Shown: positions 51,380 through 59,674 of the stretch, in pieces | Numbering within the stretch: the first letter of the stretch is position 1 | Layout of the letters: each line of letters opens with the position of its first letter | Origin: a cyanobacterium endosymbiont of Rhopalodia gibberula | GTDB taxonomy: Bacteria > Cyanobacteriota > Cyanobacteriia > Cyanobacteriales > Microcystaceae | Length of the DNA: 64,000 bases | Reading direction: 5' to 3' | NCBI RefSeq assembly: GCF_003574135.1 | Contig: NZ_AP018341.1 | Location: 1,116,001 to 1,180,000, forward strand | Made by a program: the position numbers and the translations under genes | Notes under the pieces: model-generated | Database searches by the model: none | Told to the model about the DNA's origin: nothing | What the model saw: only the letters and a program-made list of their open reading frames with translations

Positions 51380-51800
51380 AATCTACCAGACTTAGTCTAG
51401 AAGAGCAGGAATTATTGCTTCAAAGCTATATATAACAATTGCTCGCCGGATTAATGGTTATATCTAACCTAATCAACATCGGGATTTTTTAAGGCTAACT
51501 TGTATTCATGTTCATCCTCCTAAAGGAATATTCTTAATATAGGGAACAGAAAAAGAACTGAAAGCATAGATCTTGATAGGTATTAAATTATTCAATGGTA
51601 CAAATCAATCTAAGATAGCCAATTTGTGATAAATCTTCATAGAGTTCTGAACACTTATTGCTAACATGATAAGTAACTTGAGGAACTAATCCGAATATGG
51701 TAACTCAACAAATTTATCACGCAAGGCCAGAGAGGAGTCCCGCGAATAAGTAATTAAAAGTTCCATGCCTTCCTTGTACATTATTCTACTTAGTTTCCAT
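51380..51800 (-). pseudogene. Decayed group 3 (SigF-like) RNA polymerase sigma factor
   Basis: The minus strand from about 51790 reads MELLITYSRDSSLALRDKFV, then in a shifted frame GLV..VTYHVSNKCSELYED, LSQIGYLRLI, and in a third frame YAFSSFSVPYI. It then breaks into fragments (IQVSLKKSRC, SFEAIIPALLD). These are region 2 of a cyanobacterial group 3 sigma factor, where the core reads CxExYEDLxQIGxLGLIRAIERF...AFSSFAVPYIRGE. Regions 3 and 4 are barely traceable. SigF in free-living cyanobacteria governs type IV pili and motility genes. Multiple frameshifts and stops make this copy dead. Confidence 0.7.
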
Positions 51801-51850
51801 TAATACTTCTGTTCTTGAACAATATCAATAGCTTGAAAATGACTAATCTA

Positions 51851-51866
51851 GGTGACCTAGGTCACC
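51851..51866. promoter_or_regulatory. 16-base perfect dyad
   Basis: GGTGACCTAGGTCACC, perfectly palindromic and much richer in G and C than its surroundings, about 60 bases upstream of the sigF-like relic. It has the shape of an operator for a dimeric regulator and may be a leftover of that gene's control region. Confidence 0.4.
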
Positions 51867-51921
51867 AATTGTTCAATTCAGAAAAAATTCGGACTATCGG
51901 CATTACACGGAAATCTTAGAG

Positions 51922-51956
51922 ACTTGTGTATCTTCCCCTTAGGACAATACACAAGT
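51922..51956 (+). terminator. Orphan terminator-like hairpin
   Basis: ACTTGTGTAT (51922-51931) and ATACACAAGT (51947-51956), followed by TTTTG on the plus strand. No intact plus-strand gene lies upstream for 800 bases except the broken terD copy. Confidence 0.45.
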
Positions 51957-52160
51957 TTTGCAAAGAAAAATGGCAGGTTAATCTTTAGTCAATTACGACA
52001 AAATTTACTAAAGATATCTTCCTAACAAACTCAGATTTATCATGGATTCAGAAATTACATTCGATATTCCTGACTGGCTGCTCGGTCTCAATTTCAGCTA
52101 TAAAAGCTATAAAACTTAAGTAAGTCCTTAAAATCAATTAGAGGTAGTAGAACAGATTCT

Positions 52161-52889
52161 ATGAGTAACACCAGTGATTTTCGTAACGCCATCCGCGATG
52201 TTAGGGGTCAATCTCTTATTGGACCCAATGTCATTGCTAACGCCCTACCCTATCTTGGAGGTGGATTGGTGCTAACAGCTGTTGGCACTTATGGGGGATT
52301 AGGGGTAATTCAATCCTATTCCAATCTATTTTTTCCCTCCTTAATCGCAGCACTTATTGTCGAGTTTGTCCTGTTTTTTGTTGCTCGCAATGTAGCTGAA
52401 CAAAGCAATAATGGCATAGCTTTACCTTTACTAGCCCTTTATAGTCTTCTTTCTGGGTACACCCTTAGTGGGGTAGTCTTTGTCGCCTTAGGAACCCAAG
52501 GAGTTGGGCTACAAGGTATTGCCGTTGCTGCTGGAGGTTGTGGCATTGCTTTTATGGCAGGTCGCAGTATTGGCTCAAATCTTTCTGAACAAGATGGCAT
52601 GGCTTTAACCAAAACCATTAGTTTAGGGGTTATTGCCCTATTAGTGGTAATGATTGGTCAAGTATTTTTTGCCCTATTCGGAGCTTATACACCGACTTGG
52701 TTAGACATTGCTATCTCTGGTCTTGGTGTATTTTTGTTTGCTGGAGCTGCCGTGGTAGACTTTTATATTTTGCCCCGTACCTATCGTAATGATCAATATC
52801 TCTCGGCAGCCTTGTCGATGTACCTGACCTATATCAACCTGTTCATCTTCATCTTACGTCTTTTGATTGCTATGAATAGTCGCGACTAA
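52161..52889 (+). CDS. Bax inhibitor-1/YccA family membrane protein
   Basis: 242-residue protein with seven predicted spans, of the BI-1 (TMBIM) family; bacterial members act as pH-sensitive calcium leak channels or interact with FtsH. Spans run from about residue 30 to the end. Family features include VEFVLFFVARNVAEQSNNGI, the central LLALYSLLSGYTLSGVVFVA, and the acidic pair in WLDIAISGLG..VVDFYILPRTY. The start ATG at 52161 is preceded by GAGGTAGTAG. It is followed at 7 bases by a 14-bp hairpin. It is well conserved and clearly under selection. Confidence 0.9.
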   Translation: MSNTSDFRNAIRDVRGQSLIGPNVIANALPYLGGGLVLTAVGTYGGLGVIQSYSNLFFPSLIAALIVEFVLFFVARNVAEQSNNGIALPLLALYSLLSGYTLSGVVFVALGTQGVGLQGIAVAAGGCGIAFMAGRSIGSNLSEQDGMALTKTISLGVIALLVVMIGQVFFALFGAYTPTWLDIAISGLGVFLFAGAAVVDFYILPRTYRNDQYLSAALSMYLTYINLFIFILRLLIAMNSRD

Positions 52890-52895
52890 CCCATT

Positions 52896-52940
52896 GGAGT
52901 AGAGGGAAGCACACAAATAACTAGGACTTCCCTCTACTCC
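52896..52940 (+). terminator. 14-bp hairpin after the BI-1 gene
   Basis: GGAGTAGAGGGAAG (52896-52909) and CTTCCCTCTACTCC (52927-52940), a perfect, GC-rich stem with a 17-base loop, 7 bases after the stop. No T-run follows, but position and stability suggest transcript termination or 3'-end protection. Confidence 0.6.
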
Positions 52941-52978
52941 TAAAATGAAAGCAGCTCTTATTGTTTGGCAAGCGATCC

Positions 52979-53122
52979 ATGGTAGATTTTCGATCCCAAC
53001 CAACCAAAACTCCTAAACTCAGAGAACTGAAGTTTGACTTTAATGAATATGTAAAACACCTCAATGGCTGTATCGCCATAATTAGGATTTGTTCTGATTC
53101 TACTCATCGAATATCTGACTAG
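52979..53122 (+). other. Short open frame, gene start or relic (47 codons)
   Basis: The frame from the ATG at 52979 reads VDFRSQPTKTPKLRELKFDF followed by NEYVKHLNGCIAII and stops at 53122. The composition is protein-like, and scraps such as SRQVCALISLRNFF continue in other frames downstream. It may be the N-terminal remnant of a larger decayed gene that I cannot name. Confidence 0.3.
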
Positions 53123-53326
53123 TCAGGGCTTATTTTAAGTTAGCCGGGTTTTACAGTAAATAACCGTGGCGGAAGAGAGAAAGTCATAAACTCTTCTCCT
53201 AGTCGTCAAGTCTGTGCCCTGATTAGTTTAAGGAATTTCTTCAAAACCTGTTCAGTTTTGGGATAGCTTGAGATAAGCTGAAACAAGAATAGTTACTTAA
53301 AACAGCACAATATTCAGTACATCATA

Positions 53327-53611
53327 ATGAATGTTTTTTTTCCTCGTTTTCTAAAAAGAGCTTACCGTAAAGATCCGATTTCTAGCTTCATCCTAGTGGT
53401 AGGAGCGGTCGATGCAGTAATTGGGGGGGTATGGGAGAAGTCGACTTTACTGTCCTCTGGACTAGTGGTGGTTTTGCTCTCTGTAATTCTACGCTACTTG
53501 CAAACTCAAAAAGCCCAACCTTTAGTGACTGAAGAGCCTCCTAGACGATACCTTCCCCTGAGTCCGGTGCGATCACCCTTACCAAGATTGACTAATGATA
53601 AGCCTCGTTGA
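53327..53611 (+). CDS. Small conserved membrane protein (94 aa)
   Basis: I do not recognise a function. Two closely spaced hydrophobic segments (ISSFILVVGAVDAVIGGVW and STLLSSGLVVVLLSVILRYL) span residues about 18-60. A basic, proline-rich cytoplasmic-type tail (PPRRYLPLSPVRSPLPR) follows. The N-terminus is basic (RFLKRAYRKD). GC content and codon use are clearly above background, arguing for a real gene. It lies 130 bases before the DUF3288 gene on the same strand. Confidence 0.6.
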   Translation: MNVFFPRFLKRAYRKDPISSFILVVGAVDAVIGGVWEKSTLLSSGLVVVLLSVILRYLQTQKAQPLVTEEPPRRYLPLSPVRSPLPRLTNDKPR

Positions 53612-53740
53612 GAAAAACTATAATCACTAAAGCTTTGTGGTAAACATCTTTGTGACTGCTGAGAAATAATCTGAAAATTCTCTCCACGTTACAGGATGAG
53701 AATAAATAACTACTTAGATTTAGTTCTTAAATTATAATCA

Positions 53741-54022
53741 ATGCCTCAAGATCAACAACATCCCCGGGAAAAAAAAGATCAAGAAGTGATCAATGTCCTT
53801 CTCCAAGAAGAAGCTAATCCTCACAATCTAGCAGAATTAGCTCGGTTGCGTATCCGCTACCATAATTTTCCAGGGGCTAGGCAGATCCAAAATGATCTAG
53901 ATTTACTATTGCAACAATGGAAACTGACCGAGGAACAACTGTTCGAACAAACTCGTCTGTTCCACGAAACTCGTCAAGTTTATCAACGTATTACGGGCAA
54001 GAGTGCTCAGGATTGGAGTTGA
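53741..54022 (+). CDS. DUF3288 family protein
   Basis: 93-residue cyanobacterial protein of unknown function. The recognisable core reads LAELARLRIRYHNFPGARQI, then QNDLDLLLQQWKLTEEQLFE, with a charged N-terminus PQDQQHPREKKDQ. It is predicted all-helical and soluble. The length matches the family as I recall it. It is the last intact gene before the 4.2-kb graveyard. Confidence 0.75.
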   Translation: MPQDQQHPREKKDQEVINVLLQEEANPHNLAELARLRIRYHNFPGARQIQNDLDLLLQQWKLTEEQLFEQTRLFHETRQVYQRITGKSAQDWS

Positions 54023-54109
54023 AAGCGAAGGGGTGGGGTGAGTATCGCTAATTGTTAATCATCCACCATAGCTTAAATGAGGACGATAGTTTTGTGTTTA
54101 AATCTTACT

Positions 54110-54800
54110 TCTATAAGGTGTAAGGGTCAATTCTACATCTAAAGATAGGGAAATTTTTACTCCAAAATTCTCTATTCTCCATCGGAACAAAATAATGCAG
54201 GGAGCAAATTTTAAATCACAGAAGGAACAGGATTATTATCCACAATGTCTAATTCTACTCTTGGTAAGGGAATTTATAAAATTTTAGTATAAATAATTTT
54301 ACTTACCACTCTTGGGAATTCATGTAGAATAAATTGCAATGTAACTCTTTTTAAATAACTGTCATAAAAATCTATTCGTTCAGCTAAGCCATGTACTTAA
54401 TTTAGTAATTTTTTATCTTTTATCTTTGACTTTAGCCACCGCGAAAATCTGAGAATATTAAGTTTAACCTCTCGCACTGAGATATTATTCTGTTTTTGAT
54501 TGAAGTAATGGTGTAAGGCTAGAGTCAAAATCTACACCTAACATACTATGCCTGAAATATCTTTAATAACCGTAGGGCTATGGAGCTCTAAAATTTCATA
54601 CAGACTTACTCGTAAGCAATTTTGAGCCATTTTTGGAGTTAAAGTCTCTCCCTTCTAAAACCCTAAAGCTATGGATAGGGTAGCGGCGTTAACTTCAAAG
54701 ACTCCTCACCAAAACAAATTACCCTCATCATAAGCATGAAAATAAACTAAATAATAATTAGGGTAATTAATATTATGATTAGCAATTTCTTATAATAAAC
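54110..54800 (-). pseudogene. Decayed SAM-dependent methyltransferase
   Basis: The minus strand reads NYYLVYFHAYDEGNLFW, a stop, then LTPKMAQNCLRVSLYEILEL and IKDISGIVC, where homologues have IxDIGC of SAM motif I. It continues LALHHYFNQKQN, VHGLAERIDFYDS, LQFILHEFP, RVELDIVDNNPVPSVI and NLLPALFCSDGE. This matches, in order, a cyanobacterial class I methyltransferase with the late motif AIVDNNP. Stops and frame changes occur throughout, including the loss of the SAM-binding glycine motif. The substrate is unknown. Confidence 0.6.
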
Positions 54801-55488
54801 TTTACTTAGATGATTTCTAATAGAATTAGAAAATCAATATAATACTGAGTTGTCCACTAAAGTACGTTTTTATATTATTTATAATAATTTTATTACTTTT
54901 CAATTCACAAACTATCTCAAAATTATTTTTTAATATAGCTGTTATGATTAATCCCTGCTAGATTTATCATTTTCATAAAAATTTTACGATTAATAAAATT
55001 ACAATAAGTCACAGTTACAGTTAATTTTTTAACCTTGTCAGTTTTAACTATCCACACTCACTAATCCTAATGAGCCAATGATTATAGTTGCTGGGATAAA
55101 AAGTGAGATATTAAAACTTGAACTTAATAAGACTCGATAAAATCATAAAGGAAACAGCGAATGCCATCAAATTTGGTGAGGTTTGCTCTATTGTTTGAAG
55201 TTAGTTAATAGTAGCCTTGATTAAGTTAGCTAGGAACCATAACTAATTTTGGGCATAAGTTAAATAGGAGACACTAAAAGCACAGTGTTTCCTATTAATC
55301 CCCATAACCTAGTGAAGTCTAAATATCATAGGTATACAGCCAACAATAAATCAGTACTTCTGAGACTGCTGATTCTTCGTAATAAATATTCGTTTTTCTA
55401 ACAAATAAGAAAATTTTTGTGTAGTTCTTTAAAACTATTCTAGTCTAGACTCTAATGTTGCAAGTATAATCTACGCAAAAAATATATG

Positions 55489-55555
55489 ACACTTAATCTT
55501 TTAGTAAAAAAATTTAGTTTTTTTTACTAAAAATATTTAAATAGTAGTTAAGTGT
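55489..55555. repeat. Two-stage inverted repeat
   Basis: Outer stem ACACTTAA / TTAAGTGT (55489-55496, 55548-55555) and inner 14-bp perfect stem TTTTAGTAAAAAAA / TTTTTTTACTAAAA (55499-55512, 55519-55532). It is in gene-free DNA. Confidence 0.55.
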
Positions 55556-56044
55556 AAAGTTCATATATAGAATCTCAAAGACAATACTAATTAGTTAGTA
55601 ATTAGAAGATTTTTATCATTGGAAATAGGTTTATATTTACCAGATTTAATATTAAATATTTTTTGCAATAAAAAAGTTAATTATGATTAATAACTTTAAT
55701 TCTTAAAGAGACACTTCTTCCTCAATGTGTCATTGACATTATCATTTATATCCTCTTTTTCCCTCTAAGAAATGACTCATTATTGTTACCAATTGGCAAA
55801 ACATCCTGATGCCCTAATAGTTCTTAGATGAGATTATCGTCTGTGATGGAGATTTAGAAGGTATTACTATTAACCTTGTGGTTGCCGTTAAACAATGAAT
55901 TGGTTATAGAGATTAACCAAACAACATCAAGTAGAAATTCACTAATAAACAATGTAAAAAGAACTGTCTCAAGAATATTTAATCTTTTCTATTCGTACTC
56001 TAATCCTGATAATTATACTTTAATCTTTAAATCAAAAAAAAATG

Positions 56045-56089
56045 AAAGACCTTTGGGCGTCTTACCTTGTTTCGACTCCAAAGGTCTTT
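56045..56089 (+). terminator. Terminator-like hairpin
   Basis: AAAGACCTTTGG (56045-56056) and CCAAAGGTCTTT (56078-56089), a perfect 12-bp stem with a 21-base loop, ending in TTTT. It may have ended a now-lost plus-strand gene. Confidence 0.55.
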
Positions 56090-56406
56090 TCATATCACTC
56101 TTACTCCTCACACACAACGCGAGTTTATCAAACTCAGCAATAATACTTGAGGAAAAATATGACAGTTTATTAATTGTCACAATTCAAGAACAGCTCAGAG
56201 ATCTAAGTCTAGATGATTAATCCTCATTTTACAAGAAAAATTGGGTTAAAATAGAAGTTATCAAGGCATTTTTATTTTTTTCAGTTTAAAGATAGTTAAT
56301 ACGTGAAAAAGCACGTCATTACCCCTAGAATCATTTCAGTCGTAAATGAATAAAGAAAAATTCTGTATTAATTATGAAGGATATCTAACTATAATTTTAG
56401 GATATC

Positions 56407-57250
56407 GTGAGTTATGAGTTTAAGAATTCAGAAAAATTGAATACAGTTACCCACAACTTAACCATGAACTGGCAAAAAACGCTACACAAACTTCTTTATT
56501 GGTTAGTAGCAAGAGACTTAAGTTTAATAGTTGAATATTCTCAACTTTTTTTAGAAGGAACTTTAGTTATCTGTGTATTACTCAAAACTATTTCTCCCGC
56601 CGGTTATCATCTACTCATTTCATTATCAATATCTAGATTACGATCAGTTTTAATTATATCATAAATTAAGAGATTAAATCAATCTTCAAAAGAGTTGTTT
56701 ATTCTTCTTTTATGATCTTTATTTTTTACTATTTCATCAGTTCTGAATATAATTAACTTACCATTTTTAACAGCTAAATCCTCTAATATTCTTCAATATT
56801 TTTTTGCTAGCAAAAGGTTTTAATTCTCCTTTAAAAGGAGCTTATACTATACTACCAACAGGTCGAGTACAAGTCTACGGAGCTTGTTATGATTATGCTA
56901 ATGTTTTTTGTTTATATTATCTTCTTATTCATTCTTTTTGTAAGTTAAACTAGTCCAATTATCTCTATGATTAGAGATAGCAGTGTTATTAGGCTTTATA
57001 ACCAATGTTATTAGAGTTTCTATAATGGCAATTATAGTGATATTTCCCGACAGAAAAACTTTGTAATACTGGCATAGAGATGCTAAAACATTATTTTTTT
57101 TATATCAGGATTAATATTTGGGATATTTTGTTGGTTATTCTATATACATACGAAAAACTTTACTTTTTACCCAGAATGAAGGGATTAATTTTGGATAGCT
57201 AATTTTAGTAAAAATTCTTAACTATGATTCACTTAAAAACATCCCTTATG
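56407..57250 (+). pseudogene. Decayed cyanoexosortase A (exosortase/archaeosortase family)
   Basis: A broken membrane-protein gene. Hydrophobic frames (LFLEGTLVICVLLKTI) lead to INLPFLTAKSSNILQYF, then LLAKGFNSPLKGAYTILPTG, then RVQVYGACYDYANVF. In exosortases this is the LPTG-x-VxVxxxCSG active-site cysteine region. The conserved Arg segment NVIRVSIMAIIVIF and the histidine motif YWHREMLKH follow in shifted frames, then a final hydrophobic stretch. Cysteine, Arg and His regions appear in the order of the family's catalytic triad. Exosortases cleave PEP-CTERM-type sorting signals of exported proteins, often with exopolysaccharide. Stops and at least three frame changes show it is inactive. 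Confidence 0.65.
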
Positions 57251-57356
57251 TAGGAAAAGTCAAGGAAGATATTGAAGTATCTTATTGATTTAGCTTAATT
57301 CATCATGAAAATACTAATCGTAAGTATAAGATACAGAATTAAGTAAGTTGACTTTT

Positions 57357-58023
57357 ATGAAGAAAGTTTCCTATATTATTGGAATAATTAGGGTGTCTGT
57401 TGCCTTTTTAATATGGAGTACTGGGGTTTTCATTTTTACTTTTCTAGTTTTTCCTGTTCAAGAAAATAAATCTGCGGAATTATCTTTAGAATTTTTCTCT
57501 TCGGTTCCCTTAGCTGAAGGATAGCTAGTAGCAGAAAATTTTCTAAAAAAATAAGGAAAGAGTTAACAATACAAGATAGTAACAATCAGAAAAATATAGA
57601 GATAAAAGCTAGTTATCGTCAATAATAATAGGGCAAACGTCAGTCGTCTGCTTTTAAAAAAAGCTTCTATTCCACCAGTCACTGTAGCAGTAAGGATGAA
57701 ATGAGAAAAAACATAGGATTTTATGAAATATTCAAATATCACAAGAAAGCTTACTTAACCAGCTGTATTAATCGAACTGGAAAAAGTACTTTAAATTATG
57801 CACAATATACTCAAAATAATAACCATTAAGTATGGTTAGAACATACAACGAACTTTATTTTGGTTTGTTGGTTAAAAAAATTCATTTGAGACAGCTTCTT
57901 TGTGGACCTTAATTTCAAACTCTATAGCTTTCAATTTAAACTTTACTGCTTTAACAAAGACCTATAAAAACCTAGAAACAGTTTGGGTTAGATGGTATAG
58001 TCAGTGGAAACTCAAATTAGCTC
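57357..58023 (+). pseudogene. Decayed cyanoexosortase A system-associated protein
   Basis: From the ATG at 57357 a 55-residue frame reads a single signal/anchor span (SVAFLIWSTGVFIFTFLVFP), then EFFSSVPLAEG, and ends at TAG, after which the same frame continues LVAENFLKK. Homologues have a VPLPxWQ-type segment here. Further on, in other frames, come AYLTSCINRTGKST and LNYAQYTQNN, matching the family's CINPRGGSTVT region. The C-terminal TYKNLETVWVRWYSQWKLKL matches the LExAWxxWYxWW region. The gene normally follows cyanoexosortase A, as it does here. Both genes are dead. Confidence 0.6.
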
Positions 58024-58243
58024 TACTGAGCCTGAGATGATAAAAATCGGCTGAACTATAACATGACCCAATTTGACAATAAATTTTAACAACAAGCGAC
58101 CTGTTGGAAATTTAAACAATTACTGAATGAGAGTTTGAAAATGTTGGTATCAGTGATCTTATGCTACCAGGTTCGGTAGAATATCGAAATTTAAAGACAA
58201 AAGAACTACAATAGAGAATATAAACCTAAGATTTTGTCGAGAT

Positions 58244-59357
58244 ATGGAAACAGCAGAATTAAAACGCGAAATTCAAGGGGTTAGCACGCGCCTGGGGAAA
58301 ACTCAGGAATATCTTTGACTTACCTGCCCTACAAGCCAATATTCAAGACTTGGAAACCTTAGCTGCTCAACCTGAGTTTTGGGATAATCCTGAAATAGCC
58401 CAAATCACCTTACAAAGACTCAACGATTTCAAATCTAGTGTTGAGCAGTATCAAAAGTGGATAGATCAGTTAGAAGATACAAAAGTAATCGCTGAATTAC
58501 TAGAGTTAGAAGAAGATACGAGTCTATCTAAAGAAGCAGAGAGAACCATTAGCAAACTTAACTGTGAACTTGATCGCTGGGAGTTACAACAGTTATTATC
58601 AGGTATTTATGATCCTAAAGGAGCTTTTTTGACTATCAATGCAGGGGCCGGTGGCACCGATGCTCAAGACTGGGCGCAAATGTTGTTGCGGATGTATACT
58701 CGTTGGGGAGAAAAACAAGGTTATAAAGTCCATCTGACTGAACTTTCTGAAGGAGATGAAGCCGGAATCAAGTCAGCGACTTTAGAGATAGAAGGACGCT
58801 ATGCTTTTGGCTATCTCAAAGGAGAAAAAGGAACTCATCGATTGGTGAGAATTTCCCCTTTCAATGCTAATGGAAAGCGGCAAACCAGTTTTGCGGGAGT
58901 GGAAGTTATGCCAGCGTTAGAAGAACAAGATATTACTGTTGATATCCCAGAAAAAGATTTAGAAATTACCACCACTCGTTCTGGCGGGAAAGGAGGGCAA
59001 AACGTTAACAAGGTAGAAACGGCTGTTCGGGTAGTTCACCTACCCACTGGAATTGCAGTTCGTTGTACACAAGAACGTTCTCAACTCCAGAATAAAGAAA
59101 AAGCCCTCGCTCTGCTTAAAGCAAAATTATTGATTATTGCCCGAGAACAACGCGCTCAAGAAATTGCTGAAATTCGGGGAGATATCGTAGAAGCAGCTTG
59201 GGGCAATCAAATTCGCAATTATGTCTTTCATCCCTATCAAATGATTAAAGATGTGAGGACAAATGAAGAAACAACGGATATCAGTGGAGTTATGGATGGC
59301 AATCTCGATACTTTTATTGAAAGCTATCTGCGTCACGGGGGTCGTGACGAGGATTAA
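58244..59357 (+). CDS. prfB: Peptide chain release factor 2, with programmed +1 frameshift
   Basis: Class I release factor for UGA and UAA, about 370 residues. The gene is in two frames. The ATG at 58244 gives [20 protein letters not shown], then QEYL, and meets TGA at 58316-58318 in the classic context CTT TGA C. After a +1 shift at CTT, translation continues as [20 protein letters not shown] to 59357. An AGGA stimulator lies a few bases before CTT. This autoregulatory site senses RF2 level through slow UGA termination. Downstream are the SPF anticodon-like tripeptide (in RISPFNANG) and the catalytic GGQ in [15 protein letters not shown]. An uninterrupted frame starts only at about 58317, so single-frame annotation would miss the N-terminus. 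Confidence 0.93.
58313..58319 (+). promoter_or_regulatory. prfB programmed +1 frameshift site CTTTGAC
   Basis: CTT at 58313-58315 followed by TGA C, with CAGGA upstream, exactly joining the ATG-initiated frame to the main RF2 frame (72 bases from ATG to TGA; the GAC at 58317 is in the downstream frame). Confidence 0.9.
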
Positions 59358-59674
59358 TTGATGCTGATACTATCCTCCATCAGGGCAATATTTACCACTT
59401 TGGCTTGGTGGATAACCCCTGTATAGAATTTTCTTTGATAGCGATCTACTCTTGCTAAGAAACCATAATAACGGTTAAACCGTCAATAATCCTAACATAG
59501 CCAGCAGCGTAAGAAAGAGAAACATAAGTCATCCAATCACTATTCCTATTAAAGCAACAGCAGTGACTAGGTTTTTCAACAAACGTAAATAAAGATACTG
59601 AGACTAAAACTAATTAAGCAAAGAAGATACTAGGAAAGGTTTTCAAAAAATTCGCCCATGGGTTAGCCTAGCCA
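59358..59674. other. Intergenic region after prfB
   Basis: 317 bases with moderate GC but stops in all frames. Protein-like scraps on both strands (SSIRAIFTTLAWWITPV on plus, SLSYAAGYVRIIDGLTVI on minus) suggest a small decayed gene that I cannot identify. Confidence 0.35.

Larger units (their letters stand above)
54801..56406. other. Graveyard stretch with several hairpins
   Basis: No intact gene. Hairpins at 55263-55296 (AATAGGAGACACT / AGTGTTTCCTATT, one G-U pair), 55489-55555 and 56045-56089. A reading fragment near 55775-55875 (AKHPDALIVL, then in the next frame DEIIVCDGDLEGITINLVVA) looks like a frameshifted gene end that I cannot name. A 114-codon plus-strand frame at 55876-56220 runs straight through the terminator-like hairpin and is not credible as a protein over its full length. 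Confidence 0.45.

Noticed and set aside
55876-56220. 114-codon open frame
   Set aside because: It runs through a GC-rich terminator-like hairpin and its first half has no protein-like pattern; at most the last 25 residues may be a relic.
56407-56664. 85-codon open frame as an intact small gene
   Set aside because: It is the leading fragment of the decayed exosortase; the family motifs continue in other frames downstream.
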